A stretch of DNA of 64,000 bases, taken from positions 21,658 to 85,657 of the forward strand of contig CAYRXH010000002.1 of the NCBI GenBank assembly GCA_964428185.1, written 5' to 3'. The notes under the pieces were generated by a model. The model did not search any database, was not told the DNA's origin, and saw only the letters and a list, made by a program, of their open reading frames with translations. The translations under genes were made by a program, and so were the position numbers. Every line of letters starts with the position of its first letter. Positions within the stretch are counted from its first letter, which is position 1. Origin of the DNA: CAYMAZ01 sp964428185 (GTDB taxonomy: Bacteria; Bacteroidota; Bacteroidia; Bacteroidales; DTU049). Below, in pieces: positions 26,371 through 35,961 of this stretch.

Positions 26371-28767
26371 TCAAAACTCAGGTTCTTCAAATTCGGGCAT
26401 GCCTTTTCGTATTTCTTTTTTTCTGATGCCGAAATTGTATCTGATATTGATGCCGAAACGGCGGTTATCGGTATATCTGTCTCCTGTGTTCCTGATTGAT
26501 CCCTGATTGAACTCAAACCTATTTACATTGGTTTTGAAAATATCTCTGGCATTCAGTGTTACCGTCAGTTTTTTGTTGAGAAAGGTTTGGGTGAGCCCTG
26601 CATTGATCTGTCCGAAATCTTCAAGTTCGTAAAAATTCCACACTCCGTTTTTCATCATAAAGCCACTCACTGTGAATTTGGTGTTTTCAGTGATGTTGAG
26701 TGAGTGAAAGGTGAAAAATCTCCAGCTGTTGTTGGTAAATGTCAGAGGTTCGTTTTCATACATCCCGTCGTATTCATTCATATTGTATTGAGCTCCAAGA
26801 GCAAAGAAGTAGATCCCTCCGGGAGGAATTCCCACCATTCCTCTCAGGTACTTTTCACGGCTGGTTCCCACATTATCATAGGTTCTGACAAGCACCTCTG
26901 GATAATCATCATCCCGATACATCACCATTGAAAAAATATCGGTGGTAACATTTTGTCCCACTGCAAACACCGGAAAATCGTTGAAGCTGACATTTAGTTC
27001 CACATTATCGGTGAACTGTGGTTTCAGTGACGGATTTCCGGTTTCGTACATAAACTGGTCTATGAATCTGATGTATGGATTCAGATCATCATAATCCGGT
27101 CTGCTGATGGTGCGGCGGTAGATTGCATAACCAAACAACTCAATGCCCATCAAATCAAGCACTTTTCTGCTGAGATACACGTATGGGAACCAATCTGCCC
27201 TGTTGACCAGAAAACTGGTGTCAGCAGGTACAGTTTGCTGTCCGTTCATGGATGTGTGCTCCATACGAACACCTGCCTTCAGTTGGAATCCGGCAAACAG
27301 GGGTCGGGAGGCCTGCACATAGAACGCATTGATGTTCTCTGTATAGGTATATGCATTGGTCCGGCTGTCGTCAGTGATCTGAACTCCGTTGTTGTCCAGA
27401 TAATACTTCGCATCACTATTATACAACTGCCATGATGTTTTGATGCCTGCTTCCATTTTAAATTTCCATGGAAGCTGTTGTGTCAGGTCTGACTGAAAAA
27501 CAATAAAATGGCGGTTTTGAAGATTATCTCCGCTGGTTGCATAGGCAGTGTCAATGGGAGAGACATATTCTGTCAGGTATTCCTGGTCTGAACCTCTGGT
27601 ATTGAACGAATAGTTGAGTTTTGTATCAATCTGAGAGCCTGAGGTATCTGTTTTTATGATCATTCCCCAGTCCTGCTGAATATTCAGAAATTGGACATGG
27701 TTATTGGTAAAGTTATCGCTTTCTGACAGGATGACTTCTCCGGGTGCAGTGATCAGGTTGGTGTTTTTTGATTCAGAATTCCGAAGACTTCCATTGATAC
27801 GCCCGTCGTACGAAAAGCTTGTCTTTCTGCCGGGGTCATAGGTGAACCCGTATCCCAGATAAAGCTGGTGCCGTTTCCGCACATCTTCTGACGACTGTTC
27901 GAGGTTCGTGTCATTCTGAAGATATCGCACAGAATTGATTTCGTCAAGCCGTTCATCATTATTGTAATTAACATTGATGTAGCCGGTGTACATGTCTCCA
28001 CTGTTGTTGAAGGTGAATCCCCCGAAACGGTTGCCATACACTCCCTGATTCATCCCTCCGCTGACAGAACCGAATTTCCCGATTTTCACTCCTTTCTTCA
28101 ACACAATATTGATAATTCCTCCGGAGCTGGAAGCATCATATTTCGAAGACGGAGTGCGGATGATCTCAATTTTTTCAACACTATGGGGAGGCAGGCTGCG
28201 CAGGATGGTGTTGATGTCTTCGGTACTCATTTTCTGTTCACGCCCGTTGATATAAACAGTGGCAGGGGTGGCTCCCGTAAGGAAAATACCTCCGTCCTGA
28301 TCCACATAAATCCCCGGAGTACTTTCTATAATTTCGAGAGCATTGGTGCTGGTGTTTGCAAGTGGCTCAGGGTCAATGATCATTTTGTCGTCTTCCTGCC
28401 TGATGAGTGGCTTTTTGGCAGTAATGGTCACACCTCCCAGCGCAATGGCATCAGCTGACATCATAATGTCAAAGCGGCGGTTGTCGTCATCAACAATGAT
28501 TGTCTGTGAAACAGGGTTAAAACCAATATACGTCACATTCATCAGGTATGCTCCGGAAAGAATATTATTGAATGTGGCCACACCCTGAAGATCTGATATT
28601 GAATGAACTGTTGTGCTGTCGCCGGTTGAAGTGAGAAGAACGGCAGCACCTGGGAGCAGATTATTTTCTGTATCAATCACTCTGACTGTCAGTTGCTGGG
28701 CACTTCCGTAAAAAACAGACAGGTGAAACGATGAAATTAAAAAAATCCGGAAACAGAGTGTTTTCAT
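26371..28767 (-). CDS. TonB-dependent outer-membrane receptor family protein
   Basis: 798 residues. A signal peptide is followed by a carboxypeptidase-regulatory domain (about 25-110, TVRVIDTENNLLPGAAVLL). A plug domain (about 125-230) contains NALEIIESTPGIYVDQDG, VYINGREQKM and LRSLPPHSVEKIEIIRTP. The rest is an outer-membrane beta-barrel with many alternating strands, ending RFGINIRYNFGIRKKEIRK. The C-terminus carries extra charged residues after the last strand. Substrate unknown; no SusD neighbour is present. Confidence 0.87.
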   Translation of the reverse strand: MKTLCFRIFLISSFHLSVFYGSAQQLTVRVIDTENNLLPGAAVLLTSTGDSTTVHSISDLQGVATFNNILSGAYLMNVTYIGFNPVSQTIIVDDDNRRFDIMMSADAIALGGVTITAKKPLIRQEDDKMIIDPEPLANTSTNALEIIESTPGIYVDQDGGIFLTGATPATVYINGREQKMSTEDINTILRSLPPHSVEKIEIIRTPSSKYDASSSGGIINIVLKKGVKIGKFGSVSGGMNQGVYGNRFGGFTFNNSGDMYTGYINVNYNNDERLDEINSVRYLQNDTNLEQSSEDVRKRHQLYLGYGFTYDPGRKTSFSYDGRINGSLRNSESKNTNLITAPGEVILSESDNFTNNHVQFLNIQQDWGMIIKTDTSGSQIDTKLNYSFNTRGSDQEYLTEYVSPIDTAYATSGDNLQNRHFIVFQSDLTQQLPWKFKMEAGIKTSWQLYNSDAKYYLDNNGVQITDDSRTNAYTYTENINAFYVQASRPLFAGFQLKAGVRMEHTSMNGQQTVPADTSFLVNRADWFPYVYLSRKVLDLMGIELFGYAIYRRTISRPDYDDLNPYIRFIDQFMYETGNPSLKPQFTDNVELNVSFNDFPVFAVGQNVTTDIFSMVMYRDDDYPEVLVRTYDNVGTSREKYLRGMVGIPPGGIYFFALGAQYNMNEYDGMYENEPLTFTNNSWRFFTFHSLNITENTKFTVSGFMMKNGVWNFYELEDFGQINAGLTQTFLNKKLTVTLNARDIFKTNVNRFEFNQGSIRNTGDRYTDNRRFGINIRYNFGIRKKEIRKGMPEFEEPEF

Positions 28768-28881
28768 GGCACTGTTGTAACTAACGAAGATAATCGAATA
28801 TTTTCGTTTTTGTTGGTAAAATTAAATAAAACCTCAACTTCTAAAACCAAAAAAACAAAAAAGGAATTGTTAAAAAAATAT

Positions 28882-29445
28882 TCAGATAACAGGGACATGT
28901 ATATTTACTGCACCTGCATCTGAAATCACAACATTGTTCTGTTGTGCCATAGTCATATATCTGAAACTGAGGAGGCTGTCCATTCCTTCATAAGTGCATA
29001 CCGGGGGGCCAGCTGCTGTAAAAATAAGCATCCCAGTTTTTTTCTTCCCCAGGTCATAAAAAACATGTTTTCGGCACATGGATTCTGCACATTGATAAGA
29101 CTGTCAAGAATGGCAGCATAAGAATAAACATCCTGTTCCACAACTAAGACCTGAAGTGAGTAACGGTGGCTTTGTTCCTGCAAAACGACATAGTCCCATC
29201 ATCCGGTTGATATCTTTGCCAGTGTTGTTGTATTTGAGCAATGAGCTTTAAAAAGTATAACCTCAGGGAGTGTTGCTGTCATAGATCAAAGTATCACCGC
29301 AACTGAGTGCAATTTGAGAAACAAGCTGTGGCAGATTGTTGGAAGCAGTATAGCTGTTGCCTATAAAGAGGGCTTTTATTGTTTCCTGTGCCCTGACAGA
29401 AATGATAAAGAATATAAGAAGCAGAAAGCAAATATTATTCATCAT
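28882..29445 (-). pseudogene. Decayed SGNH-type secreted hydrolase (DUF4886-like)
   Basis: Starts with a good signal peptide (MNNICFLLLIFFIISVRAQ) and ALFIGNSYTASNNLP, the SGNH block I motif GNSYT. Downstream pieces in changing frames match the same family: WDYVVLQEQSHR, NPCAENMFFMTWGRK, CTYEGMDSLL and YMTMAQQNN. TGA replaces an expected Gly twice (after DSNTP and after KISTG). One-base gains at a T5, an A7 and a C6 run break the frame. The catalytic C-terminal block is also degraded. Dead gene. Confidence 0.75.
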
Positions 29446-29449
29446 AGGA

Positions 29450-29827
29450 TCATTCCGTTTCTTTGATGAGCAAATACTGAAAATACTTTTTCCCTGCCAC
29501 ATCAGTGACTTCAACATTGTTAAGAGAGAATCCGTAAAAAGAAGCAACAGTAAGAAAATCCACTTCAGTTCTGACCACTGTTGATTTTCCGTTATCATTA
29601 AAAATAACAGTTCCCGATTCACCGTTTGATAAGATTCCTTTCAGGGAATGGCTGTTCATGTTGCCGATGTTTACTTCGAGCCTTGATTCCATTCCGGTTT
29701 GTTTCAGGATGTGCGTAACCCACAATACCATGTACTCAGGGTTTTTTATACTACTTGTTGTTTGTGAATTGCCCTGAAAAGGAACAATGATGGATGATAT
29801 AAACAGAATATAAATTAGCTTTTTCAT
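29450..29827 (-). CDS. Small secreted protein of unknown function
   Basis: 125 residues with a signal peptide (MKKLIYILFISSIIVPFQGNSQ). The mature part is beta-rich (LEVNIGNMNSHSLKGIL, GTVIFNDNGKSTVVRTEVDF). I recognise no family. It lies 4 bases upstream of the decayed SGNH gene, so the two were probably one operon. TATATTTG at 29845-29852 on the minus strand is a candidate -7 box. Confidence 0.6.
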   Translation of the reverse strand: MKKLIYILFISSIIVPFQGNSQTTSSIKNPEYMVLWVTHILKQTGMESRLEVNIGNMNSHSLKGILSNGESGTVIFNDNGKSTVVRTEVDFLTVASFYGFSLNNVEVTDVAGKKYFQYLLIKETE

Positions 29828-29857
29828 GAGAATAAAATTTCAGACAAATATACAAAT

Positions 29858-29889
29858 GAAAAAAATCTCACACACTGAAGTGAGTGAGA
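29858..29889 (-). terminator. Terminator of the outer-membrane protein gene
   Basis: Minus strand: TCTCACTCACT / AGTGTGTGAGA stem with a tight loop (29866-29889), followed by TTTTTTTC. It is 25 bases beyond the stop at 29914. Confidence 0.75.
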
Positions 29890-29913
29890 CTTGGGAAAGA
29901 ATATTCAAAATAA

Positions 29914-30525
29914 TTAGAATCTGGTGGTAATGCCGAATGAAAGCAAGGGTCCGCCCAGTCCCATTTCAGCTCCAATGCCAATATTTTCTGTGAAGTAATA
30001 GCGGGTTCCGATACAAATACGCAGACCGACAGGAATCAGTGAATCAATCTCTCCTTCGTCAAAATTGGGGTCGTTGGTTGTAAATTTATAATTTCTGTTT
30101 CTGTATCCCACGCCAAATCCACCATAAGCATCCACTTTGTCACTTTTGGCAAAGTGGAAATTCATTCTAAACAATGAATGAATTTTGGGCACTGAAACTT
30201 TGTAGTCATAGACTAAACTAGTGCTCACATCTTCTTCTTTATATTCCACCCATGTATTGACATATCCTGCATCCAGACCAACACCCACAACATCAGAGAT
30301 CATGTATTCAAAACGGAGTCCGAGAGGTCCCAGTGTCCCGATTTTAACACTATTATCAACTGCGTTTTCTGCATAGAGCTCTTTCAATACTGTTGTATAC
30401 AGGTTTGGCCAGCCGTAATAGAGATCTACAACAACATTTCCTTCTTCAACAATTTGTGCTTTTGTCGTAGTGGTGCCGGCCATCATACAAATCAAAGCAA
30501 TCATAATGAATAGTTTTCCTTTCAT
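29914..30525 (-). CDS. Outer-membrane beta-barrel protein (OmpA/OmpX-like porin family)
   Basis: 203 residues: signal peptide to about residue 23 (GTTTTKAQ), then eight or so amphipathic strands (LGLRFEYMISDVVGVGLDAG, DAYGGFGVGYRNR, IGTRYYFTENIGIGAEMG). It ends on an aromatic residue (GITTRF), the usual barrel C-terminal signature. No periplasmic domain. Function not assignable beyond small barrel. Confidence 0.75.
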   Translation of the reverse strand: MKGKLFIMIALICMMAGTTTTKAQIVEEGNVVVDLYYGWPNLYTTVLKELYAENAVDNSVKIGTLGPLGLRFEYMISDVVGVGLDAGYVNTWVEYKEEDVSTSLVYDYKVSVPKIHSLFRMNFHFAKSDKVDAYGGFGVGYRNRNYKFTTNDPNFDEGEIDSLIPVGLRICIGTRYYFTENIGIGAEMGLGGPLLSFGITTRF

Positions 30526-30605
30526 AATTTTTTTTAGTTTTTAGGTTTCACTTGCAAATAAACGAAAAAAAATGAATGAAGTTTCTGTTTTTACAATTTT
30601 TAACG

Positions 30606-30613
30606 TAAATTTG
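30606..30613 (+). promoter_or_regulatory. -7 promoter element of the lipoprotein operon
   Basis: TAAATTTG (TAnnTTTG) about 70 bases ahead of the lipoprotein start. No clean TTG at the expected distance. Confidence 0.45.
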
Positions 30614-30683
30614 CACTTTTTTCTGTCTTTCGTGCAACGAAATTTTATGGAAATTGTTCTTCATACACATAACACACAACACA

Positions 30684-32270
30684 TTGAATAAGCTTTTAAA
30701 ATTGTTATTGCCATGTTTGCTGATGACTGTCATAGTTTCATGCAAGCCTGATTTTCCCTCCTGGGAAACGGAAGCCGTATTCCCGGCTTTTCATGCAAGA
30801 ATGACACTGACTGATATTGACAAGGATTCTTTGCTTGTTTCTGATCCTGATAGTATGCTCCGTGTGTTTTATGAGTATTCACTGACTGATTTTGACATTG
30901 ATTCTCTGATTATAGGGCTTGATACCATTGCCAGTTACACATATACGTCTCCCATTACAATCACATTGCCTCCGGGTGCTCAGGTTCTTGACAAAGCAGA
31001 AATGAAAAGACTGGGTGTTTCAGGTGTCTATCTGAGCGATATGTTTATAGGCAGTGGTTTTCTGAAAGTAAAGGCATTGAACAAGTATACTCAGCCAATT
31101 GTCATTGAATATACGATCCCTTCGGCAACAATCGGAGGTTCTGCATTTTCCATAATCCGTGAAATTCCTGCGGCGCCTTCTACCGGACAAAATTATGTCT
31201 ATGAGGAGCTGATTGATATTACTTCAATGGACTGGGACTTATATACCATAGGCATTAATCAGTATAATTGCTTTGATACTCAGTTTAAAGTGTGGATCAG
31301 TCCCAATGCCACAGAAAATGTTCAGGTAAACTTTGGCGATCCGTTTATCTTCTATATTGGTTTTGAAGATATCGTCATTGGTTATGCGCGCGGATGGTTT
31401 GGGCAGCAATCAACAGTATTTGTTGAAAATGAATCACTGGATATTTTTAAAAATATTTCAGCCGATGATTTTTCGATTGAAGATGTGGATCTGATTTTTG
31501 AAGTGACCAATAATATGGGTGTTGATTTTCAGTTGAAAATTACAGAATTTTCGGGAACTAATACTCACAGCGGGACTGTGGTCACTTATGCAGGGCCTGT
31601 TTTGAATAAACCGATTCAGATTACACGTGCAACGGAAGTATTCCCTGAGCAGGGAATTGCCTATGCCCCTCATCTTGAAATTGACCTTGAAGAGAATTCA
31701 AATCTGAAGGATTTTATTGAAAATATGCCCGGTGAGATCAGCCTCAAGGTGAATCTCGATATCAATCCTCTTGGAAATCCAAGCGCAGGAAATGATTTCT
31801 ATTATGGCATTCCCCTGGATGCAAAACTCAGCCTAAGCATGCCCCTGTTTGCTTCAGTGACTAACCTTTCATTTTCAGATACCACGGATTTTTCGGGTGA
31901 TATTTTTAATAAACCTGTCAACGGAATTCTGCTCAGGACAATCGTCAACAATTGCTTTCCTTATGAACTGGATATGTCAATGACCTTTGCTGATAGCCTG
32001 GGAAATATTCTTTTCCTTCTTCCTTTCAGTAAGCCTGTTGCTGCAGCAGTGATTTCTGGAGGAGACCGTACTGATGGCCCGAGATCAACAACCATATATA
32101 CAGAAATTCCCGTTTCAAACATTGAAGCCCTTCGGCAGGCTGAACAGATTATCCTTCATGCAAGCTTATCAAGTTTACCTTATGGTCAGAACGTCAAAAT
32201 ATTCTCCGATTATTATATTGATATTCAGTCGTTTGCTGTATTAAATCTGCTGATAAACTCTGATGAATAA
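30684..32270 (+). CDS. Putative surface lipoprotein of unknown function (TTG start)
   Basis: 529 residues if read from the TTG at 30684, which gives a normal lipoprotein signal (MNKLLKLLLPCLLMTVIVSC with lipobox ending at Cys20). The only nearby ATG lies inside that signal, so TTG is preferred. The mature protein is beta-rich, with repeated strands such as GSGFLKVKALNKYTQPIVIE. It resembles LEA- or adhesin-like sandwich proteins, but I cannot name a family. First of three tightly packed envelope genes (overlaps the next by 8 bases). Confidence 0.65.
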   Translation: MNKLLKLLLPCLLMTVIVSCKPDFPSWETEAVFPAFHARMTLTDIDKDSLLVSDPDSMLRVFYEYSLTDFDIDSLIIGLDTIASYTYTSPITITLPPGAQVLDKAEMKRLGVSGVYLSDMFIGSGFLKVKALNKYTQPIVIEYTIPSATIGGSAFSIIREIPAAPSTGQNYVYEELIDITSMDWDLYTIGINQYNCFDTQFKVWISPNATENVQVNFGDPFIFYIGFEDIVIGYARGWFGQQSTVFVENESLDIFKNISADDFSIEDVDLIFEVTNNMGVDFQLKITEFSGTNTHSGTVVTYAGPVLNKPIQITRATEVFPEQGIAYAPHLEIDLEENSNLKDFIENMPGEISLKVNLDINPLGNPSAGNDFYYGIPLDAKLSLSMPLFASVTNLSFSDTTDFSGDIFNKPVNGILLRTIVNNCFPYELDMSMTFADSLGNILFLLPFSKPVAAAVISGGDRTDGPRSTTIYTEIPVSNIEALRQAEQIILHASLSSLPYGQNVKIFSDYYIDIQSFAVLNLLINSDE

Positions 32271-33510
32271 AACAATCATTTCTTTTTGTTGTGGATGTAT
32301 GTTGGCAATGAGCTTCAGTGTGACAGCTCAGATCAGGGATATAGGGGATATCCAGTATGATTCACTGTCAAAATTTTCTTTTTTTGGGAATATGGGTCTT
32401 ATATCAGATCAGGTACCATTTTCTTTTTCTCAGTTGTTTTTTCAGGGAGGAAAACTTGAGGACAATGATATACAGGCCACTGTTGACAAACTGCAGCCAT
32501 TCAACCGGTTCGGGTTTCAGACTACTTACGGGTTCAGATTTTCAATGAGCACCGAATACATCAATGACTCCAGGTCAAGAGTGTGTTCCTATGGTGGCTA
32601 TGAATATCATAATATGCTTTTTTTATCATTCACTGACGATTTGTTCAGACTCATTTTTCAGGGGAATGAATTTACCCTGGGTAAAACAGGTGTTCTTGAC
32701 AAAAGCAGATTTTCTGCCTATGCATTTCATAAAGTCTATGCAGGATCCAGAAGAACCATAGGAAAAAACAACAATATTGTATTTGGAATCGCTCCTTTTG
32801 TTTCGTTCCATAAGCCACCTATAATTTTTGAAATAGAAGAGGGTTCAATTTATACCGAGCCCGATACATCCTCTGTCAGGCTTCTGGTGGATGGGAAACT
32901 CGTATCGGGTTTGGAGATGGAGAAGCCTGTTCAGGCAATGGGTGGAGGAATTGATTTTTTTGTTGGTTCAAAGGACTTGATCCCCGGGTATTATACTGAA
33001 TTATCGTTGAATAATTTCGGGGTGTATGGTGGCTTCAGAGGACGTGTTATCAGTACATCAGGTGATAAATTTGTTGAGATTAACGGGGTTTCGCTCAGAA
33101 ATCTGCAACATCCCGATAGTCTGCTGATCAATTATGCTGATTCTCTGTCCGGAGAACTGGGATTTTCTGATGATACACTGATAGTGTCTGAAATGTTGCC
33201 ATGGTCACTTCAACTTGAAATGATCAGTCTCATTGAATCTGATGTTTTTGTCAGTGGAAGGCTTTCCTGGTATCCTCAGCAACAGTGCATGCCATTTGTT
33301 GAAGTATATCCTCAGTATAGGATTTCTCAGGCAATATCAGCCGGTATTCCTGTAGCATATGGGGGAATGGGAGGAATACAAACCGGAATTTTTTGTTCAG
33401 TCAGGACAGGAAATGTCTCATTCAGGCTGAATATGACCCATGTAAGATCATTTTCCGGCTTATATCCTACAGGGTATTATGCAGCTGCAGAATTGAATTA
33501 TAAACTTTAA
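32263..33510 (+). CDS. Putative outer-membrane beta-barrel protein
   Basis: 415 residues: signal peptide (GCMLAMSFSVTAQ) then many alternating strands rich in aromatic girdle residues, e.g. NRFGFQTTYGFRFSMSTEY and VFGIAPFVSFHKPP. The end is YYAAAELNYKL. Overlaps the lipoprotein gene and lies 8 bases before the T9SS protein, so all three are likely made together. No family recognised. Confidence 0.65.
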   Translation: MNKTIISFCCGCMLAMSFSVTAQIRDIGDIQYDSLSKFSFFGNMGLISDQVPFSFSQLFFQGGKLEDNDIQATVDKLQPFNRFGFQTTYGFRFSMSTEYINDSRSRVCSYGGYEYHNMLFLSFTDDLFRLIFQGNEFTLGKTGVLDKSRFSAYAFHKVYAGSRRTIGKNNNIVFGIAPFVSFHKPPIIFEIEEGSIYTEPDTSSVRLLVDGKLVSGLEMEKPVQAMGGGIDFFVGSKDLIPGYYTELSLNNFGVYGGFRGRVISTSGDKFVEINGVSLRNLQHPDSLLINYADSLSGELGFSDDTLIVSEMLPWSLQLEMISLIESDVFVSGRLSWYPQQQCMPFVEVYPQYRISQAISAGIPVAYGGMGGIQTGIFCSVRTGNVSFRLNMTHVRSFSGLYPTGYYAAAELNYKL

Positions 33511-33518
33511 ATTAAATA

Positions 33519-34973
33519 ATGAAGAAGATTTTCTTTTTTGTTTGTATGATATCATTGCTTGGAACTTCTGCCCAAGAAGTACAGAGTTTTATCCGTTCAT
33601 ATGGTTACGATGGCTTTCACTACGGAAAGAGAATAGCAGTTCTGGCAGATACAAGCTATCTGATTATGGGAAACAAGTCGGGAACTGGAAGTCAGAGTAA
33701 TATCTATCTGATTCATGTGGATAAAACCGGCCAGATTATAAAGGATAATGTGTTTGGCGGGACTGAACTTTTTTACGGAACGGATATGATCGTTGTAGGT
33801 GATACTGATATTTATGTGTGCGGGTATGTTTTAAATTCTTCGGAGTGGGAATATGACAACCTGGTCATCAGAGTAAATTTTAATCTGGAGCAGGAGCATA
33901 TTCATGAATTTGCATTTCATGGCTGGGATTTTGCCAAAGGTATCACTGCAGACAAAAAGGGGATGAAGTATGTTGTATCGCAAAATTCAGTTGAATATGA
34001 AAGACCTTCGGTGCTTCTACATAAGTTTGATGAAAATCTGATGCTGACTGAAGAAGTGTATTTCGGAAATGATACTTTCGCTCTTGAACCTACTGCAATT
34101 GTGCTTTCCGGTGATACAAGCCTGTTCGTTTCTGGCTTTTGTGAGACGGCTACGGGGTTTAAAAAAGGCTACATTTTTAAAGCAGATACAACCCTCATGT
34201 TTCTTGATACTCTTTATCTTTTGAAAGACAGCGCTGATGTTGAAATACTTGATATGGACACTACACATTATGGTGGTGTGGTCTTTACGGGAAAGGTGAC
34301 ATGCTATGATGATGATTCCCGAAGGCTAGTGTATGGTATTACTGATGAAAATCTCAATATTACACATCTGGAATGGGGTTTTCATCCCAATGACTGGTGC
34401 AATTGTATAAAAACAGCTCCTTTTTCAGATTTAATAGTTTATGCTGGATATACTACTTCAGCAGGGTCAGGAGGTAGTGATTTTAATTATCAGTTGTTTG
34501 AGGGTGGAGTATATCAGCTTTCTTCCACAATTGGAGGAATCATGTACGATGAAGCCTTTGATTGCGCTTTTGCCCTTGATTCTACTATTGTTTTGCTTGG
34601 AACGACTAAAAGCTACGGACAAACACAAACGAGCATCATGTTTGCCAAAACATGCAAAAATTACTACTATTGTGTTTCAGATCAACAGCATATTCTTGAG
34701 ATTCAGGAAGATATGCAGGCAGAATCAGATGTGCTTTTGTATCCTGTTCCTGCTTCGATGTTTATTTATGTTACTGTAACAGAACAATTGCCCCCCGGTC
34801 GATGTTCTTTTGAACTGATTTCAATGAACGGTGCAGTTGTTGAATGTGATTATATGAACACTGATCCACAGAATTTTGTGGTTTCAGTCCCTAACTTGCC
34901 TTCAGGAATATATGTGCTACGTTTTTCAAAAGGAAGCTGGACCTCTTCACATAAACTGATAATCAACAGATAA
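33519..34973 (+). CDS. T9SS-secreted protein with propeller-like repeats
   Basis: 484 residues: signal peptide (MKKIFFFVCMISLLGTSAQ), then repeated blade-like units of about 50 residues (YLIMGNKSGTGSQSNIYLIH, DIYVCGYVLNSSEWEYDNLV, LFVSGFCETATGFKKGYIFK) to about residue 385. A T9SS type A sorting domain follows (DVLLYPVPASMFIYVTV to SSHKLIINR). Expected cargo partner of the preceding lipoprotein and barrel. Confidence 0.75.
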   Translation: MKKIFFFVCMISLLGTSAQEVQSFIRSYGYDGFHYGKRIAVLADTSYLIMGNKSGTGSQSNIYLIHVDKTGQIIKDNVFGGTELFYGTDMIVVGDTDIYVCGYVLNSSEWEYDNLVIRVNFNLEQEHIHEFAFHGWDFAKGITADKKGMKYVVSQNSVEYERPSVLLHKFDENLMLTEEVYFGNDTFALEPTAIVLSGDTSLFVSGFCETATGFKKGYIFKADTTLMFLDTLYLLKDSADVEILDMDTTHYGGVVFTGKVTCYDDDSRRLVYGITDENLNITHLEWGFHPNDWCNCIKTAPFSDLIVYAGYTTSAGSGGSDFNYQLFEGGVYQLSSTIGGIMYDEAFDCAFALDSTIVLLGTTKSYGQTQTSIMFAKTCKNYYYCVSDQQHILEIQEDMQAESDVLLYPVPASMFIYVTVTEQLPPGRCSFELISMNGAVVECDYMNTDPQNFVVSVPNLPSGIYVLRFSKGSWTSSHKLIINR

Positions 34974-35040
34974 TTTTTTTAAATTAAAAAAAGATTATCA
35001 GATAATTACATTAGTTGGGTAAATTTTTTTTGAAAAAAAT

Positions 35041-35072
35041 TTGTTTTTTTCAATTTAAGTGTATTATATTTG
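35041..35072 (+). promoter_or_regulatory. Promoter of the ABC-transporter/GntR operon
   Basis: TTG at 35041-35043, spacer 21, TATATTTG at 35065-35072. Good Bacteroidetes-type promoter 50 bases ahead of the ATPase ATG. Confidence 0.7.
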
Positions 35073-35074
35073 CA

Positions 35075-35096
35075 GTGTATTAGTAAAGTAATACAC
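35075..35096 (+). promoter_or_regulatory. Palindromic operator at the transcription start
   Basis: GTGTATTA (35075-35082), 6-base spacer, TAATACAC (35089-35096): a perfect 8-bp inverted repeat starting 2 bases after the -7 box, hence covering the expected start of transcription. The operon encodes a YtrA-type GntR repressor, and such regulators usually bind their own promoter. The assignment to that regulator is inferred. Confidence 0.65.
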
Positions 35097-35121
35097 AAAA
35101 CAAACAAATACATTGTATATT

Positions 35122-35961
35122 ATGGTACACATTGAATCACTACAATTTGGATATCGCAAGGGGATGTATCTCTTTGATGATCTCAATCTGAGCCTAAGGC
35201 GGGGTTGTGTTTACGGTCTGTTCGGGGTGAATGGTGCTGGTAAGACCACATTGATCAGACATATTGCCGGCTTGCTATTTCCCACCTCCGGAAGAGTGCT
35301 TGTTAACGGGCGCGTATCAGGACGCAGGGATGTGCAAACAATGATGGAATTGTTTATTATCCCTGAAGAGTTCTGGTTGCCATCAGCAACGATGAAGGAG
35401 TATGTTTCCATCCATAAGGGATTTTATCCCTTATTCAATTCTGAAGTTTTCGGGAAGATCATTTCGGAGTTTGAACTTTCTGAGCTAACAAATCTGGAAC
35501 ATTTGTCTTATGGTCAGAAGAAAAAATTCATGATTGCTTTTGGGATTGCTTCAAATTGCAAACTGTTGTTAATGGATGAACCGACCAACGGGCTTGACAT
35601 TCCCTCCAAAAGTCAGTTTCGAAAGATCATGGCATCATACATCAATGATGAGCGTTGTGTTTTAATTTCGACACATCAGGTCAGAGACTTGTCAAGCATC
35701 ATTGATCATGTGATAGTCCTTGACAGGGGGAATATTCGTTTTGCAGAGAGTACTGAAGACATTATGAATAGTTTTTCTTTCGGGATGCTTGGATCTGCTG
35801 ACGACGGAAATATGATTTATGGTGAAAAGGTCTTTGGAGGTTTTGCAGGGATGTATATGAACAGGGGAAAAGACACTGAGATTGACTTTGAAATTCTTTT
35901 CAATGCTGTTATCAGTGATTTTCAGAAGGTAACCAATTCTTTAAAAAGGAGGTCAGAATGA
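35122..35961 (+). CDS. ABC transporter ATP-binding protein
   Basis: 279 residues from ATG 35122. Walker A GVNGAGKTTL, signature LSYGQKKK, Walker B LLLMDEPTNGLD and H-loop STHQVRD are all intact. The variant signature LSYGQ is typical of YtrB-like ATPases. It overlaps its permease gene by 4 bases. Likely exports a lipid, peptide or antibiotic-like compound, or handles envelope stress; the substrate is unknown. Confidence 0.92.
   Translation: MVHIESLQFGYRKGMYLFDDLNLSLRRGCVYGLFGVNGAGKTTLIRHIAGLLFPTSGRVLVNGRVSGRRDVQTMMELFIIPEEFWLPSATMKEYVSIHKGFYPLFNSEVFGKIISEFELSELTNLEHLSYGQKKKFMIAFGIASNCKLLLMDEPTNGLDIPSKSQFRKIMASYINDERCVLISTHQVRDLSSIIDHVIVLDRGNIRFAESTEDIMNSFSFGMLGSADDGNMIYGEKVFGGFAGMYMNRGKDTEIDFEILFNAVISDFQKVTNSLKRRSE

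Noticed and set aside
30548..30745. A minus-strand ORF of 65 codons over the lipoprotein start
   Set aside because: It overlaps the promoter and signal peptide of a better-supported gene and shows no protein-like pattern.
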